A stretch of 45,745 bases of DNA, from positions 1 to 45,745 of the forward strand of contig JAJUKC010000011.1 in assembly GCA_029264995.1 (NCBI GenBank), read 5' to 3'. Made by a program: the position numbers and the translations under genes. Below are positions 10,978-19,117 of the stretch, in pieces (the stretch's first letter is position 1; the number at the start of each line of letters is the position of its first letter). This stretch comes from Marinobacter sp. (GTDB taxonomy: Bacteria; Pseudomonadota; Gammaproteobacteria; Pseudomonadales; Oleiphilaceae). Under the pieces are notes generated by a model that did no database searches, was not told the origin of the DNA, and saw nothing but the letters and a program-made list of their open reading frames with translations.

Positions 10978-11946
10978 TCAGGCCCGCTCAATCGGAAACG
11001 CGAGAACGTCCCGGATATCGGTACTGCCAAGCTTGAGCATCAGCAGCCGGTCCAGCCCCAGAGCCACACCCGCGCAGTCCGGCAGGCCGTTATCCAGCGC
11101 CGCCAGAAACGCATCGTCTATTGCCATCTCCGGCTTGCCACTGGCACGCCGGAGCCGGTTATCGGCGGCAAAACGGGCTCGCTGATCGGCCGGATCCGTC
11201 AACTCCCAGTAACCGTTACACAGCTCGAGACCATTGATGTAGAGCTCAAACCGGTGCGCCACTTCATAGCCCTGATGCTCAGAGATGCGCGCCAGAGCTG
11301 CCTGAGAGGCGGGATAGCGGTTAATGAATACCGGTTGCTCTCGGCCCAATTCCGGTTCCACCACGAAACTCATCACCAGATCCAGGCAGCCATCCCGGCC
11401 GAGGCCGGCCAACTGTTCCGGCTCCAGCCACTGTTCACAGTAACGCTCAAGTTCCCGGTCAGTGACGGTCATCGGGTCGATGCCGGCAATGGAATGCATC
11501 GCGTCACGGTAGCTGAGGGTTACCGGAGGCGAACACTCCAGCCAGCCGCAGACCAGATCCGCCACTTCCCGCATCAGCTGTTGATCGTCAAAGCCAACGC
11601 GGTACCACTCCAGCATGGAGAATTCCGGATTATGCCGTTTGCCTCGTTCACCGTTACGAAATACCCGGGCAACCTGGAAGATTGATCCGGCACCTGCGGC
11701 CAGAAGCCGCTTCATGTGATATTCAGGGGAGGTCTGCAACCAGCCCCCCTGAACGCCGCCTGCCTCCACCGCCGCGGGAATGCCGTCGAGATTGACGTCA
11801 GTCACACCGTGGCGTCCCAGCACCGGTGTTTCCACCTCCAGCACCTGCCGCTCAGAAAAAAAGCCGCGCACGTGGGCCAGAAGCTGTGCGCGGCTTTCCA
11901 GAACGGCCCGGGTGGCAGCAGGCTGCCAGACAGGGCGATCAGTCAT
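10978..11946 (-). CDS. epmA: EF-P--(R)-beta-lysine ligase EpmA (PoxA/GenX/YjeA)
   Basis: EpmA is a truncated class II lysyl-tRNA-synthetase paralogue. It activates (R)-beta-lysine with ATP and joins it to the conserved lysine of elongation factor P. The 322-residue protein has only the catalytic core, without the tRNA anticodon-binding domain of LysRS. Visible elements are LQTSPEYHMKRLLAAG, IFQVARVFRNGERGKRHNPEFSML split over motif 2, ELYINGLELCNGYWELT, and motif 3 CAGVALGLDRLLML. It lies 9 bp downstream of efp on the same strand, so substrate protein and modifying enzyme are co-transcribed. The aminomutase that supplies beta-lysine, epmB, is divergent from efp. The EF-P hydroxylase EpmC is not in the window. 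Confidence 0.95.
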   Translation of the reverse strand: MTDRPVWQPAATRAVLESRAQLLAHVRGFFSERQVLEVETPVLGRHGVTDVNLDGIPAAVEAGGVQGGWLQTSPEYHMKRLLAAGAGSIFQVARVFRNGERGKRHNPEFSMLEWYRVGFDDQQLMREVADLVCGWLECSPPVTLSYRDAMHSIAGIDPMTVTDRELERYCEQWLEPEQLAGLGRDGCLDLVMSFVVEPELGREQPVFINRYPASQAALARISEHQGYEVAHRFELYINGLELCNGYWELTDPADQRARFAADNRLRRASGKPEMAIDDAFLAALDNGLPDCAGVALGLDRLLMLKLGSTDIRDVLAFPIERA

Positions 11947-11955
11947 GATCGATGA

Positions 11956-12531
11956 TCAGCTGCTTTTGACACGGTTGACGTATTCACCGGAGCGGGTATC
12001 AACCTTCAGCACTTCACCAATGGTGATAAACAGGGGCACGTTCACCACGGCACCGGTGGACAGGGTCGCGGGCTTGGAGCCACCCTGGGCCGTATCGCCT
12101 TTCATGCCCGGATCGGTATCAACCACTTCCAGCTCGACAAAGTTCGGCGGGGTCACGGTCAGCGGCGCGCCGTTGTACAAAGTCACGGTATAGACGTCCT
12201 GTTCTTTCAGCCACTTGACGGTATCGCCAACTGCCTTCGCATCAGCCGCATACTGCTCGAATGAGCCATCAGTCAGCATAAAGTGCCAGAACTCGCCATC
12301 GGTATACAGGTATTCCATATCCTGCTCGACAACGTCGGCTGCCTCCAGGGATTCACCGGACTTGAAGGTGCGCTCCCAGACCCTGTTGGTCATGAGATTG
12401 CGCAGCTTGACCCGGTTGAATGCCTGGCCCTTGCCCGGCTTGACGAATTCGTTCTCGAGCATGATACAAGGGTCGCCATCCAGCAAAACCTTGAGACCGC
12501 TGCGAAATTCGTTGGTAGAATATGAAGCCAT
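11956..12531 (-). CDS. efp: Elongation factor P
   Basis: EF-P binds stalled ribosomes between the P and E sites and promotes peptide-bond formation at polyproline stretches. The 191-residue protein has the three expected beta-barrel domains. The N-terminal KOW-like domain (about 1-65) presents K34 in the loop [10 protein letters not shown]. That Lys marks the beta-lysylated EF-P type, as opposed to the Arg of rhamnosylated EF-P in Pseudomonas, and it agrees with the epmA and epmB genes next door. The central and C-terminal OB domains follow, with LEVVDTDPG and the C-terminal [18 protein letters not shown] segment. The start has only 45 bp to the divergent epmB start, so the two promoters must overlap or be very compact. 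Confidence 0.97.
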   Translation of the reverse strand: MASYSTNEFRSGLKVLLDGDPCIMLENEFVKPGKGQAFNRVKLRNLMTNRVWERTFKSGESLEAADVVEQDMEYLYTDGEFWHFMLTDGSFEQYAADAKAVGDTVKWLKEQDVYTVTLYNGAPLTVTPPNFVELEVVDTDPGMKGDTAQGGSKPATLSTGAVVNVPLFITIGEVLKVDTRSGEYVNRVKSS

Positions 12532-12576
12532 GAAATGTCCACCTGACAGACTGTCGTTAAAATTTCAAAGGTCGCT

Positions 12577-13644
12577 ATGATACAGCGAACCCCCGCCCGT
12601 ATAGAAGCCCGCGATGCCAGCCATCCGCCTGAGGCCCGGGTTAAACCGGACAACACCCCGGACTGGCAACAGATACTGAGCCAATCGGTCACTACCCCGG
12701 AACAGCTGCTGGAACGGCTGGGGCTCGCTCCGGAGGACTGGCACAGAGGCGCAGCCTGTGGCCACAGACTGTTTCCGATCCGGGTGCCCGAGCCCTACCT
12801 CGCACGAATTGAGCCAGGCAACCCGGACGACCCCTTGCTGAGGCAGGTCCTTCCTGTCGTTCAGGAGGCGGAGGTGCATCCGGATTTCGTATCCGACCCG
12901 CTGGAAGAGGCGTCGGCCATCCAGACCACCGGCCTGATTCGCAAATACACCAGCCGTGCCTTGCTGATGATCACGGGACAATGCGCTATCAATTGCCGCT
13001 ACTGCTTTCGTCGGCATTTTCCCTATGGCGATCACCGCCTTGGGCCCGAAGACCGGCGCCAGGTCATCGACAGCCTCTCCGCCAGCCCGGAAATCAACGA
13101 AGTGATTTTCAGCGGTGGCGACCCACTGGCGGTGAACGACCGCCTGCTCTCGCAATGGGCCGAACTACTTGGTGACATCCCCCATCTTCGCCGGTTGCGC
13201 ATTCATTCCCGTCTGCCCGTAGTGATACCACAGCGCGTATGCGACAGCCTGATTGACTGGCTGTCCCGAACCCGACTGCAAAAGGTCCTGGTGGTGCACG
13301 TGAATCACCCGGCGGAAATCGATCAGGCCACCCGCCAGGCTTTCCGGCGCCTGAGCGAGGCCGGAGTTACGCTACTGAACCAGAGCGTGATCCTCAAAGG
13401 CGTTAACGACAGCAGCGCCACACTCTCGGTTTTGAGCGAGACGTTGTTCGAGGCGGGCGTTATGCCCTATTACCTGCACGCCTTTGATCCGGTCTCCGGT
13501 GCCCGGCACTTTTCCGTGAGTGACACCGAGGCCATCGGGATTGTTAACGAAATGCTGGAAAATCTGCCAGGCTTCCTGGTTCCAAAGCTGGTTCGGGAAC
13601 TTCCCGGCCGCGCCAGCAAGACCCCGCTGGACCTGGGTTCGTGA
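12577..13644 (+). CDS. epmB: EF-P beta-lysylation protein EpmB (lysine 2,3-aminomutase)
   Basis: EpmB is a radical-SAM, PLP-dependent enzyme that isomerises (S)-alpha-lysine to (R)-beta-lysine, the substrate EpmA attaches to EF-P. The 355-residue protein has the radical-SAM cluster C136-x3-C140-x2-C143 in CAINCRYCFRRHFPY. The SAM-binding EVIFSGGDPLAV, VVHVNHPAEID and LLNQSVILKGVND segments are typical of KamA-like enzymes. The C-terminal KLVRELPGRASKTPLDL holds the likely PLP lysine. It lacks the long N- and C-terminal extensions of clostridial KamA, as expected for EpmB. An AAAGG element 5 nt before the ATG supports the start. With efp and epmA it makes a compact EF-P modification locus. Confidence 0.95.
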   Translation: MIQRTPARIEARDASHPPEARVKPDNTPDWQQILSQSVTTPEQLLERLGLAPEDWHRGAACGHRLFPIRVPEPYLARIEPGNPDDPLLRQVLPVVQEAEVHPDFVSDPLEEASAIQTTGLIRKYTSRALLMITGQCAINCRYCFRRHFPYGDHRLGPEDRRQVIDSLSASPEINEVIFSGGDPLAVNDRLLSQWAELLGDIPHLRRLRIHSRLPVVIPQRVCDSLIDWLSRTRLQKVLVVHVNHPAEIDQATRQAFRRLSEAGVTLLNQSVILKGVNDSSATLSVLSETLFEAGVMPYYLHAFDPVSGARHFSVSDTEAIGIVNEMLENLPGFLVPKLVRELPGRASKTPLDLGS

Positions 13645-13822
13645 GACCTGTCGCAAAAGCTGGCCCTTTTTTCACTTGTCAAACATTGTCAACTCGTGAT
13701 TTTCTCGCTTTTTGTCGTTGCTTTGCTATCTTAAAGTTCAATATCCATAAACAATAACGACCTGTATTTTCGGCGTTTTCGCTGAGTTACAACTAACGCA
13801 GTCCCGACATTGGCGTGAGAAC

Positions 13823-15637
13823 ATGGATGGTAAGATCCTGAAACCCGAGCTTAAGGTTCCTGAACAGAAAACAGCGAGCCTGTCGTTTTGCGACACCACC
13901 CCCAAGGCTTTTCGCGTGTGGGCGGATCAGTTGCCGATGGCCAATACCGGCGAGGCTTCGCGTCAGCTGTATCACGCGATCATTGAGCTGAACCATCTGT
14001 TCCTGTCGCCGCTCCAACGCATGCAGTTTCTGGAGATCGTGCGGGACAAGATTCATTTTGTCTGCAATGAACTGTCCAGGCATTTTCTCGGGCTGGCCAT
14101 CGCGCTGCCTGAAAAACAGCGGAAGATTGCCAATCTGACCCAGGCACTGCAGCTGCACCTGGCGGCCGGATACAAGCTTTGCCTGCTGGAATATATAGAC
14201 AATGGCGGTGTGGACAAACACCGGCGCCAGATTGCCACGGCAATCCATAGGGCAATGTCGGAGCTCGCCGCCACCATACTCCGATCCCATCAACTGTATT
14301 GTCCGAGCCCAGCCAACAGCTGGCTGGAATGCCATCGGATGTTCCGCTTTGCGCACCGGAACAAGTTGGCCAACATGGAGGTGGATGACGACACCCTCAC
14401 CCACCGGCGGGCCAGTACCGTTGGCGACAGTTACAAACGCATTCTTTTGCTCGGCTGTGCGCGGCCGAACCAACTGCGTCAGGCGGAACTGACACAGGTA
14501 TATGAACTGTTTGAGTCCTGGACCGAGCATTGCCAGTGTGCTCCGGATCTTGGCCCCGACAGCCTGTTTGTCATCAACATGGAAAAAGACAATCCGCCGG
14601 TCTACCGCAGCCTGCTCGAAAACACACCAGGCAATGAAAGCTTCAGTTTCGACACCCGTGACCTCTCCACCCTGCTGGCCGAGACCCTGCACGCCCGGCG
14701 CCATGACAGCCACGGAGGCGAGGCACTGAAAATTTCCTCCAAGGTGAGCGACACCTTGCTCACGCACCTGAGCCAGGCACTCGGTATTCTGGCCAAGCGC
14801 AATTTCAACCGCATTGCCAGCCAGGGCACGCTGGAAGTGTGCGTGGGCCTCACGGCTGCGCATTACTTCGTGGCCGGCCAGAAAGTCTTCTCGGAATTTC
14901 TTGATGGCAACGAAACCAGTCATCACGAATCCGACAACCTGTTTATCCGCAATGCCAATCGCAAGGCAGACGCCTGGTCCGGCGCGCACGATGCCGGCCC
15001 CAATGAAGACCGACTGCATTCTGCCGATGCGCCGATCAACTTCCGCACCAGTGGTGGCAGTCAACAACCATCAGCGGCCCAGGATAAAAACCGACCAAGA
15101 TCGCACCACGCCCTGCTGATCAACACCAGCCCCGGTGGCTATTGTGTGGCCTGGGAGAGCAATGTACCGGCGTCACTGCAGGCCGGTGAAATTCTGGGCG
15201 TGCGGGAACAAAGCTCCCACCCCTGGAGCATTGCCGTTGTGCGCTGGCTACGCCAGATCCGTAATCAGGGTACCCAGGTAGGTATTGAACTGCTGGCACC
15301 GAGCGCCGCGCCCTGTGCCGTGCGACTGATCCAGAAGGTCGGCAACAGCAGTGAGTACCTCCGGGGCCTGTTGCTACCCGAGATCAGCGTGGTCAATCAG
15401 GCCGCGACACTGATCACCCCGCGCCTGCCATTCCAGACCGGCAGCCGGATTTCGCTGCTGCACGATGGTCGGGAAGACCAGGGACAGCTGCTGAAAAAGG
15501 TCTCGGCCACTGGCAGCATCAGCCAGTTCGAGCTGAAACTCCAGAATCCCATCAGCCAACCGGCCGGCCGTGGAGCTCCTCCGTCAACGCCAGGCACTAC
15601 GGAAGACGAATTTGACTCACTGTGGCCGTCGCTTTAA
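13823..15637 (+). CDS. Large protein with a C-terminal PilZ-like segment, upstream of fimX
   Basis: This is a 604-residue cytoplasmic protein without signal peptide or membrane helices. The first 400 residues are mostly helical and not assignable to a named domain by eye. Around 425-500 there is a PilZ-like beta segment with N-T-S-P-G-G (434-439), resembling the D/NxSxxG motif, followed by alternating hydrophobic strands (SIAVVRWLRQIR, TQVGIELLA). The RxxxR half of the c-di-GMP-binding PilZ signature is not clearly present (only R424 and R426), so ligand binding is uncertain. In pseudomonads a similar large unnamed gene sits in the same place next to fimX, suggesting a shared role in c-di-GMP control of type IV pili or surface behaviour; that link is inferred from position. 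GTGAGA lies just before the ATG. The spacer to fimX is 112 bp and contains a weak 6-bp hairpin at 15680-15702. Confidence 0.8.
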   Translation: MDGKILKPELKVPEQKTASLSFCDTTPKAFRVWADQLPMANTGEASRQLYHAIIELNHLFLSPLQRMQFLEIVRDKIHFVCNELSRHFLGLAIALPEKQRKIANLTQALQLHLAAGYKLCLLEYIDNGGVDKHRRQIATAIHRAMSELAATILRSHQLYCPSPANSWLECHRMFRFAHRNKLANMEVDDDTLTHRRASTVGDSYKRILLLGCARPNQLRQAELTQVYELFESWTEHCQCAPDLGPDSLFVINMEKDNPPVYRSLLENTPGNESFSFDTRDLSTLLAETLHARRHDSHGGEALKISSKVSDTLLTHLSQALGILAKRNFNRIASQGTLEVCVGLTAAHYFVAGQKVFSEFLDGNETSHHESDNLFIRNANRKADAWSGAHDAGPNEDRLHSADAPINFRTSGGSQQPSAAQDKNRPRSHHALLINTSPGGYCVAWESNVPASLQAGEILGVREQSSHPWSIAVVRWLRQIRNQGTQVGIELLAPSAAPCAVRLIQKVGNSSEYLRGLLLPEISVVNQAATLITPRLPFQTGSRISLLHDGREDQGQLLKKVSATGSISQFELKLQNPISQPAGRGAPPSTPGTTEDEFDSLWPSL

Positions 15638-15749
15638 GTCGCTTTAAATAGTGCGGCCCGTCAACTGCCGGCACGGCCAGGGTTGTTATTGATGGCCAAC
15701 CCCTGCATCATTCATCCGTGAATATCCGGCACCACGAGACGTCTGACGA

Positions 15750-17834
15750 ATGCAGAAGAAAAACGCGACCGTACACCTGCTGATTCTTGACCCATCGCAA
15801 AACGATGCGGAATCCATGGTCAGCTTGCTCCGCAACTCCGGCAAGGCAACACGCGCCCACCGGATTACCTCGGAAGAAGATCTGGAAGAAGCGCTCAAGA
15901 CCTCCAACTGGGACTTGCTGCTGGCACGCGACCTGGAACAGGAATTCGGGGCGGACGATGCCCTGGCCATGGTCAAGCGCATGGACAAGGACATCCCCTT
16001 CGTTCTGCTGACCGAAGAATACAGCCGCGAGCGTACCGTCAACATTATCCGTGCCGGTGCCCAGGATGCCGTACCCTTCCAGTACACCGACCAGCTTGTT
16101 CTGGTGGTCAAGCGTGAGCTGGCGGCCCTTGAGGAACGTCGCAAACGCCGGGTGCTGGAATCGCATCTGCGTGAAGCCGAGCAGCGTTGCCAGTTGCTGC
16201 TGGAAAGCTCGAAAGATGCCATCGCCTACATCAACGATGGCATGCACATCTATGCCAACCAGTCCTACATGGAATTCCTGGGCTACGACGACATCGACGA
16301 GCTGATCTGTATTCCGGTGCTCGATACCCTGACACCGGACAGCCAGGAGAAATACAAGGAGTTCATGAAAGCCTTCGCCGAAGAGCGCAAGGATGGCATG
16401 ACTCTCAACTGCACTGCCCGCCGCAGTGACGACCACGAATTGAATGTCACCATGTCGGTATCGGCCGCCACCTACGACGGTGAGGCCTGTACCCAGATTG
16501 TTCTGCAGCCGGAACACAGCGATGCCGAGCTGGAAGAAAAGCTGAAACAGATCAGCAGCCAGGATTTGCTGACCGGCCTGTACAACCGTCAGTACCTGAT
16601 GGATGCTCTGGCCCAGGCCATTGCCACCGCCGGCAAGAACAACCAGACCGGCGCCCTCGCGTACATTGCCCTGGATAATTTCCTGAGCATGAAGAGCCAG
16701 GTCGGCATCTCGGGCGCGGATCTGCTGCTGGGCGATCTCGCCACACTGCTTCGGGAACAGGCCGGCGACGACGTTACCCTGGCCCGCCTCAGCGACGATG
16801 CCTTCTGCGTCATGTGCCTGCCCTGCGATGAAGCCAGCATGGAAAAGCTGTGCGAGCGCATTCGCAAAGCGGTCGAGGACCACCTGTTCGATATCAACGG
16901 CCGGACGGTTCCGCTGACCGTCTCCATCGGTATTGCCGCGATCACGGAAAACTCTCCCAAGGCCGAAGAGCTTATGGGCCGGGCCCATACCGCCTCGGCC
17001 GAAGTGAAAAAGCAGGAAGGCCACGAGCGCGGCAATGGCATCCTGGTTTACAACCCGGCTGAATACGAAAGCCTGGATGAAAGCAACTCGGTGGAAGCCA
17101 TTCTCAAGGCCCTGGACGACAACCGTTTCCGGCTGCTGTTCCAGCCCATCATCAACCTGCGCGGCGAGGGCGAAGAGCATTACGAGGCCTTTGTCCGGAT
17201 GCTCAACAAGGACGACGAAGAAGTGTCGCCCTATGACTTCCTGCCACCGATGGGGCCCAGCGATACCGCCATCAAGATCGACCGCTGGGTTATCCTGCAA
17301 ACCATCAAGCAGCTGTCGAGCCACCGCTCACGGGGCCACGACACTCGCCTGTTCCTGAACATCACAGCCGAGACACTGCAGGACAAGACCTTCACTCCCT
17401 GGCTCAGCGTTGCCCTCAAGGCCGCCCGTTTGCCGGGAGATTCGCTGATCTTCCAGATCCGCGAGGGCGATGCCAATAACTACATGAAGCAGGCCAAGGA
17501 ATTCACCAGGGCGGTGCACGAACTGCACAGCAAGGTATCCATCTCCCAGTTCGGCTGCGCCCTCAATCCGTTCAACACCCTCAAGCACATTGAGGCGGAC
17601 TACGTGAAGATCGACGGTTCCTTCACCGAAGAGATCCAGAAGAGTGACGAAGCCAAAGAGCAGGTCAAGGAAATGGTCAAGAGCCTGCAGAACGCCGGCA
17701 AGCTGACCATCATTCCGCTGGTGGAGAACGCTGGTGTTCTGGCGACGCTCTGGCAGGCTGGCGTGAATTACATTCAGGGCTACTACCTGCAGGCGCCGGT
17801 ACCGGAGATGAACTACGACTTCGGCGACAACTGA
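15750..17834 (+). CDS. fimX: FimX-like protein: REC-like, PAS, degenerate GGDEF and degenerate EAL
   Basis: FimX is a c-di-GMP effector that controls type IV pilus assembly and twitching. The 694-residue protein matches its length and architecture: a receiver-like domain (about 8-125), a helical linker, PAS (about 145-250), GGDEF (about 265-435) and EAL (about 445-690). Both catalytic domains are broken in the expected way. The GGDEF motif reads SDDAF (348-352), the EAL motif reads EAF (479-481), the catalytic DDFG loop reads SQFG (599-602), and EGVET is replaced by VENAG. The receiver-like domain also lacks a clear phosphorylatable Asp context. The protein should therefore bind but not make or hydrolyse c-di-GMP, as known for Pseudomonas FimX. 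It is followed by a strong bidirectional terminator and then convergent serB, the same order as in pseudomonads. Confidence 0.9.
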   Translation: MQKKNATVHLLILDPSQNDAESMVSLLRNSGKATRAHRITSEEDLEEALKTSNWDLLLARDLEQEFGADDALAMVKRMDKDIPFVLLTEEYSRERTVNIIRAGAQDAVPFQYTDQLVLVVKRELAALEERRKRRVLESHLREAEQRCQLLLESSKDAIAYINDGMHIYANQSYMEFLGYDDIDELICIPVLDTLTPDSQEKYKEFMKAFAEERKDGMTLNCTARRSDDHELNVTMSVSAATYDGEACTQIVLQPEHSDAELEEKLKQISSQDLLTGLYNRQYLMDALAQAIATAGKNNQTGALAYIALDNFLSMKSQVGISGADLLLGDLATLLREQAGDDVTLARLSDDAFCVMCLPCDEASMEKLCERIRKAVEDHLFDINGRTVPLTVSIGIAAITENSPKAEELMGRAHTASAEVKKQEGHERGNGILVYNPAEYESLDESNSVEAILKALDDNRFRLLFQPIINLRGEGEEHYEAFVRMLNKDDEEVSPYDFLPPMGPSDTAIKIDRWVILQTIKQLSSHRSRGHDTRLFLNITAETLQDKTFTPWLSVALKAARLPGDSLIFQIREGDANNYMKQAKEFTRAVHELHSKVSISQFGCALNPFNTLKHIEADYVKIDGSFTEEIQKSDEAKEQVKEMVKSLQNAGKLTIIPLVENAGVLATLWQAGVNYIQGYYLQAPVPEMNYDFGDN

Positions 17835-17851
17835 TCAATAGCGGCTTAACC

Positions 17852-17879
17852 AAAAGGGCGAGATCATTCTCGCCCTTTT
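17852..17879. terminator. Bidirectional intrinsic terminator between fimX and serB
   Basis: Two perfect 12-nt arms (17852-17863 and 17868-17879) pair around a 4-nt TCAT loop. The outer pairs form an A-tract on one side and a T-tract on the other, so the hairpin works as a Rho-independent terminator in both directions. It sits 17 bp after the fimX stop and 5 bp after the serB stop, closing both convergent genes. Confidence 0.93.
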
Positions 17880-17884
17880 TGGTT

Positions 17885-19117
17885 TCAGAGGTGGGTATTC
17901 TGAAGCGTTTGATTGGTCTCGCTTTCCCGGAACCCAATCAGGTACAGGATGGCATCCAGCCCCAGGGTGGAGATAGAGTGGCGTGCCGACTCTTTGACCA
18001 GCGGCTTGGCCCGGAAGGCAACTCCCAGGCCCGCCTGACTGAGCATGGGCAGGTCATTGGCGCCGTCGCCAACGGCAATCACCTGCTCCCGGGAAATGTG
18101 CTCTTTCTCAGCTATTTCCAGCAACAGCTCCGCCTTGCGCTTACCGTCTACAATCTGTCCTTTCACCTGGCCAGTCACTTTGCCATCGACAATCTCCAGC
18201 TCGTTGGCGTAGATATAGTCAATGCCCAGTTTACTCTGCAGATGACGGGCAAAATAGGTAAAACCACCAGACAGGATGGCGGTCCGATACCCCAGTGCCT
18301 TCAGGCTGCGAATCAGGTGCTCGGCCCCCTCGGTCATCCGCAACCGGTTGGCGATCCCTTCAAGCACAGACTCGTCCAGCCCCTTTAGCAGGGCCAGGCG
18401 CTCAGCAAAGCTCTGGCTGAAATCCAGTTCACCCTGCATGGCGCGTTCGGTGATCTCAGCCACCTGCTCGCCGACCCCGGCTTCATGGGCCAGCTCGTCG
18501 ATCACTTCCGCTTCAATCAGCGTGGAGTCCATATCGAACACCACCAGCCGGCGGTTGCGCCGGAAGATTGAATCTTCCTGGAAGGCGATATCCACATTCA
18601 TCTCGCCGGCAATGTGCAGAAAATCGGCACGAAGCTGTTCAAGATCCGAGGGTGTTCCCCGTACCGAGAATTCGACGCAGGCAATGCGGTTTTCCGAGGT
18701 ATTCAGTGATGGCCGGGCCGACAGCCGGGTAATATTGTCGATATTCAGGCCATGGCGAGCCGTAATCGCCGACACCCTGGCAATCTGCTCAGCCTTGATG
18801 TCCCGGGACAGCAGAGTCACGATGTAACAGGCCCGGTTGCGGCCCTCGGCCCAGGCCTGATATTCCTGCTCGGTGATCGGCGCAAAATGCACCTGCAGAT
18901 CCAGCGCGTGCAGCCGGAACAGCAAGTCCCGGATCACCGGAGAGGATTTCGATTCATCCGGGATTTCGATCAGAATGCCCCAGGTCAGATGGTCATGAAT
19001 AACCGCCTGGCCAATATCCAGAATGCGGACATCGTAGCGCCCCATGATTCCGGTGATTTCCGAGGTCAGGCCGGGTTTGTCCCGGCCCGATACGTTTACC
19101 AGTACCAGCTCACTCAC
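17885..19117 (-). CDS. serB: Phosphoserine phosphatase SerB with N-terminal ACT domains
   Basis: SerB removes phosphate from L-phosphoserine in the last step of serine synthesis. From the GTG at 19117 the product is 410 residues. Two ACT-like regulatory domains fill the N-terminal 175 residues ([19 protein letters not shown] and [20 protein letters not shown]). The HAD phosphatase domain has the nucleophile motif [18 protein letters not shown], motif [12 protein letters not shown], and motif [15 protein letters not shown]. The GTG at 19117 is preferred over the GTG at 19135 because GGGGAG lies 10 nt before it and because homologues begin close to this point. With this start the gene overlaps the parC stop by 8 bp, so it is probably translationally coupled to parC. 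The serB-parC pair is usual in this group. Confidence 0.95.
   Translation of the reverse strand: MSELVLVNVSGRDKPGLTSEITGIMGRYDVRILDIGQAVIHDHLTWGILIEIPDESKSSPVIRDLLFRLHALDLQVHFAPITEQEYQAWAEGRNRACYIVTLLSRDIKAEQIARVSAITARHGLNIDNITRLSARPSLNTSENRIACVEFSVRGTPSDLEQLRADFLHIAGEMNVDIAFQEDSIFRRNRRLVVFDMDSTLIEAEVIDELAHEAGVGEQVAEITERAMQGELDFSQSFAERLALLKGLDESVLEGIANRLRMTEGAEHLIRSLKALGYRTAILSGGFTYFARHLQSKLGIDYIYANELEIVDGKVTGQVKGQIVDGKRKAELLLEIAEKEHISREQVIAVGDGANDLPMLSQAGLGVAFRAKPLVKESARHSISTLGLDAILYLIGFRESETNQTLQNTHL

Noticed and set aside
13793..15067. Long open frame of 424 codons on the minus strand opposite the PilZ-like gene
   Set aside because: It mirrors the frame of a well-formed gene with ribosome site and domain signals on the plus strand. 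Its translation shows no domain, and such antisense frames are common in GC-rich DNA.
15708..17324. Open frame of 538 codons on the minus strand opposite fimX
   Set aside because: The plus strand encodes a full-length FimX with recognisable domains. The antisense product is rich in Gln, Val and Gly without motifs and has no promoter or ribosome site of note.
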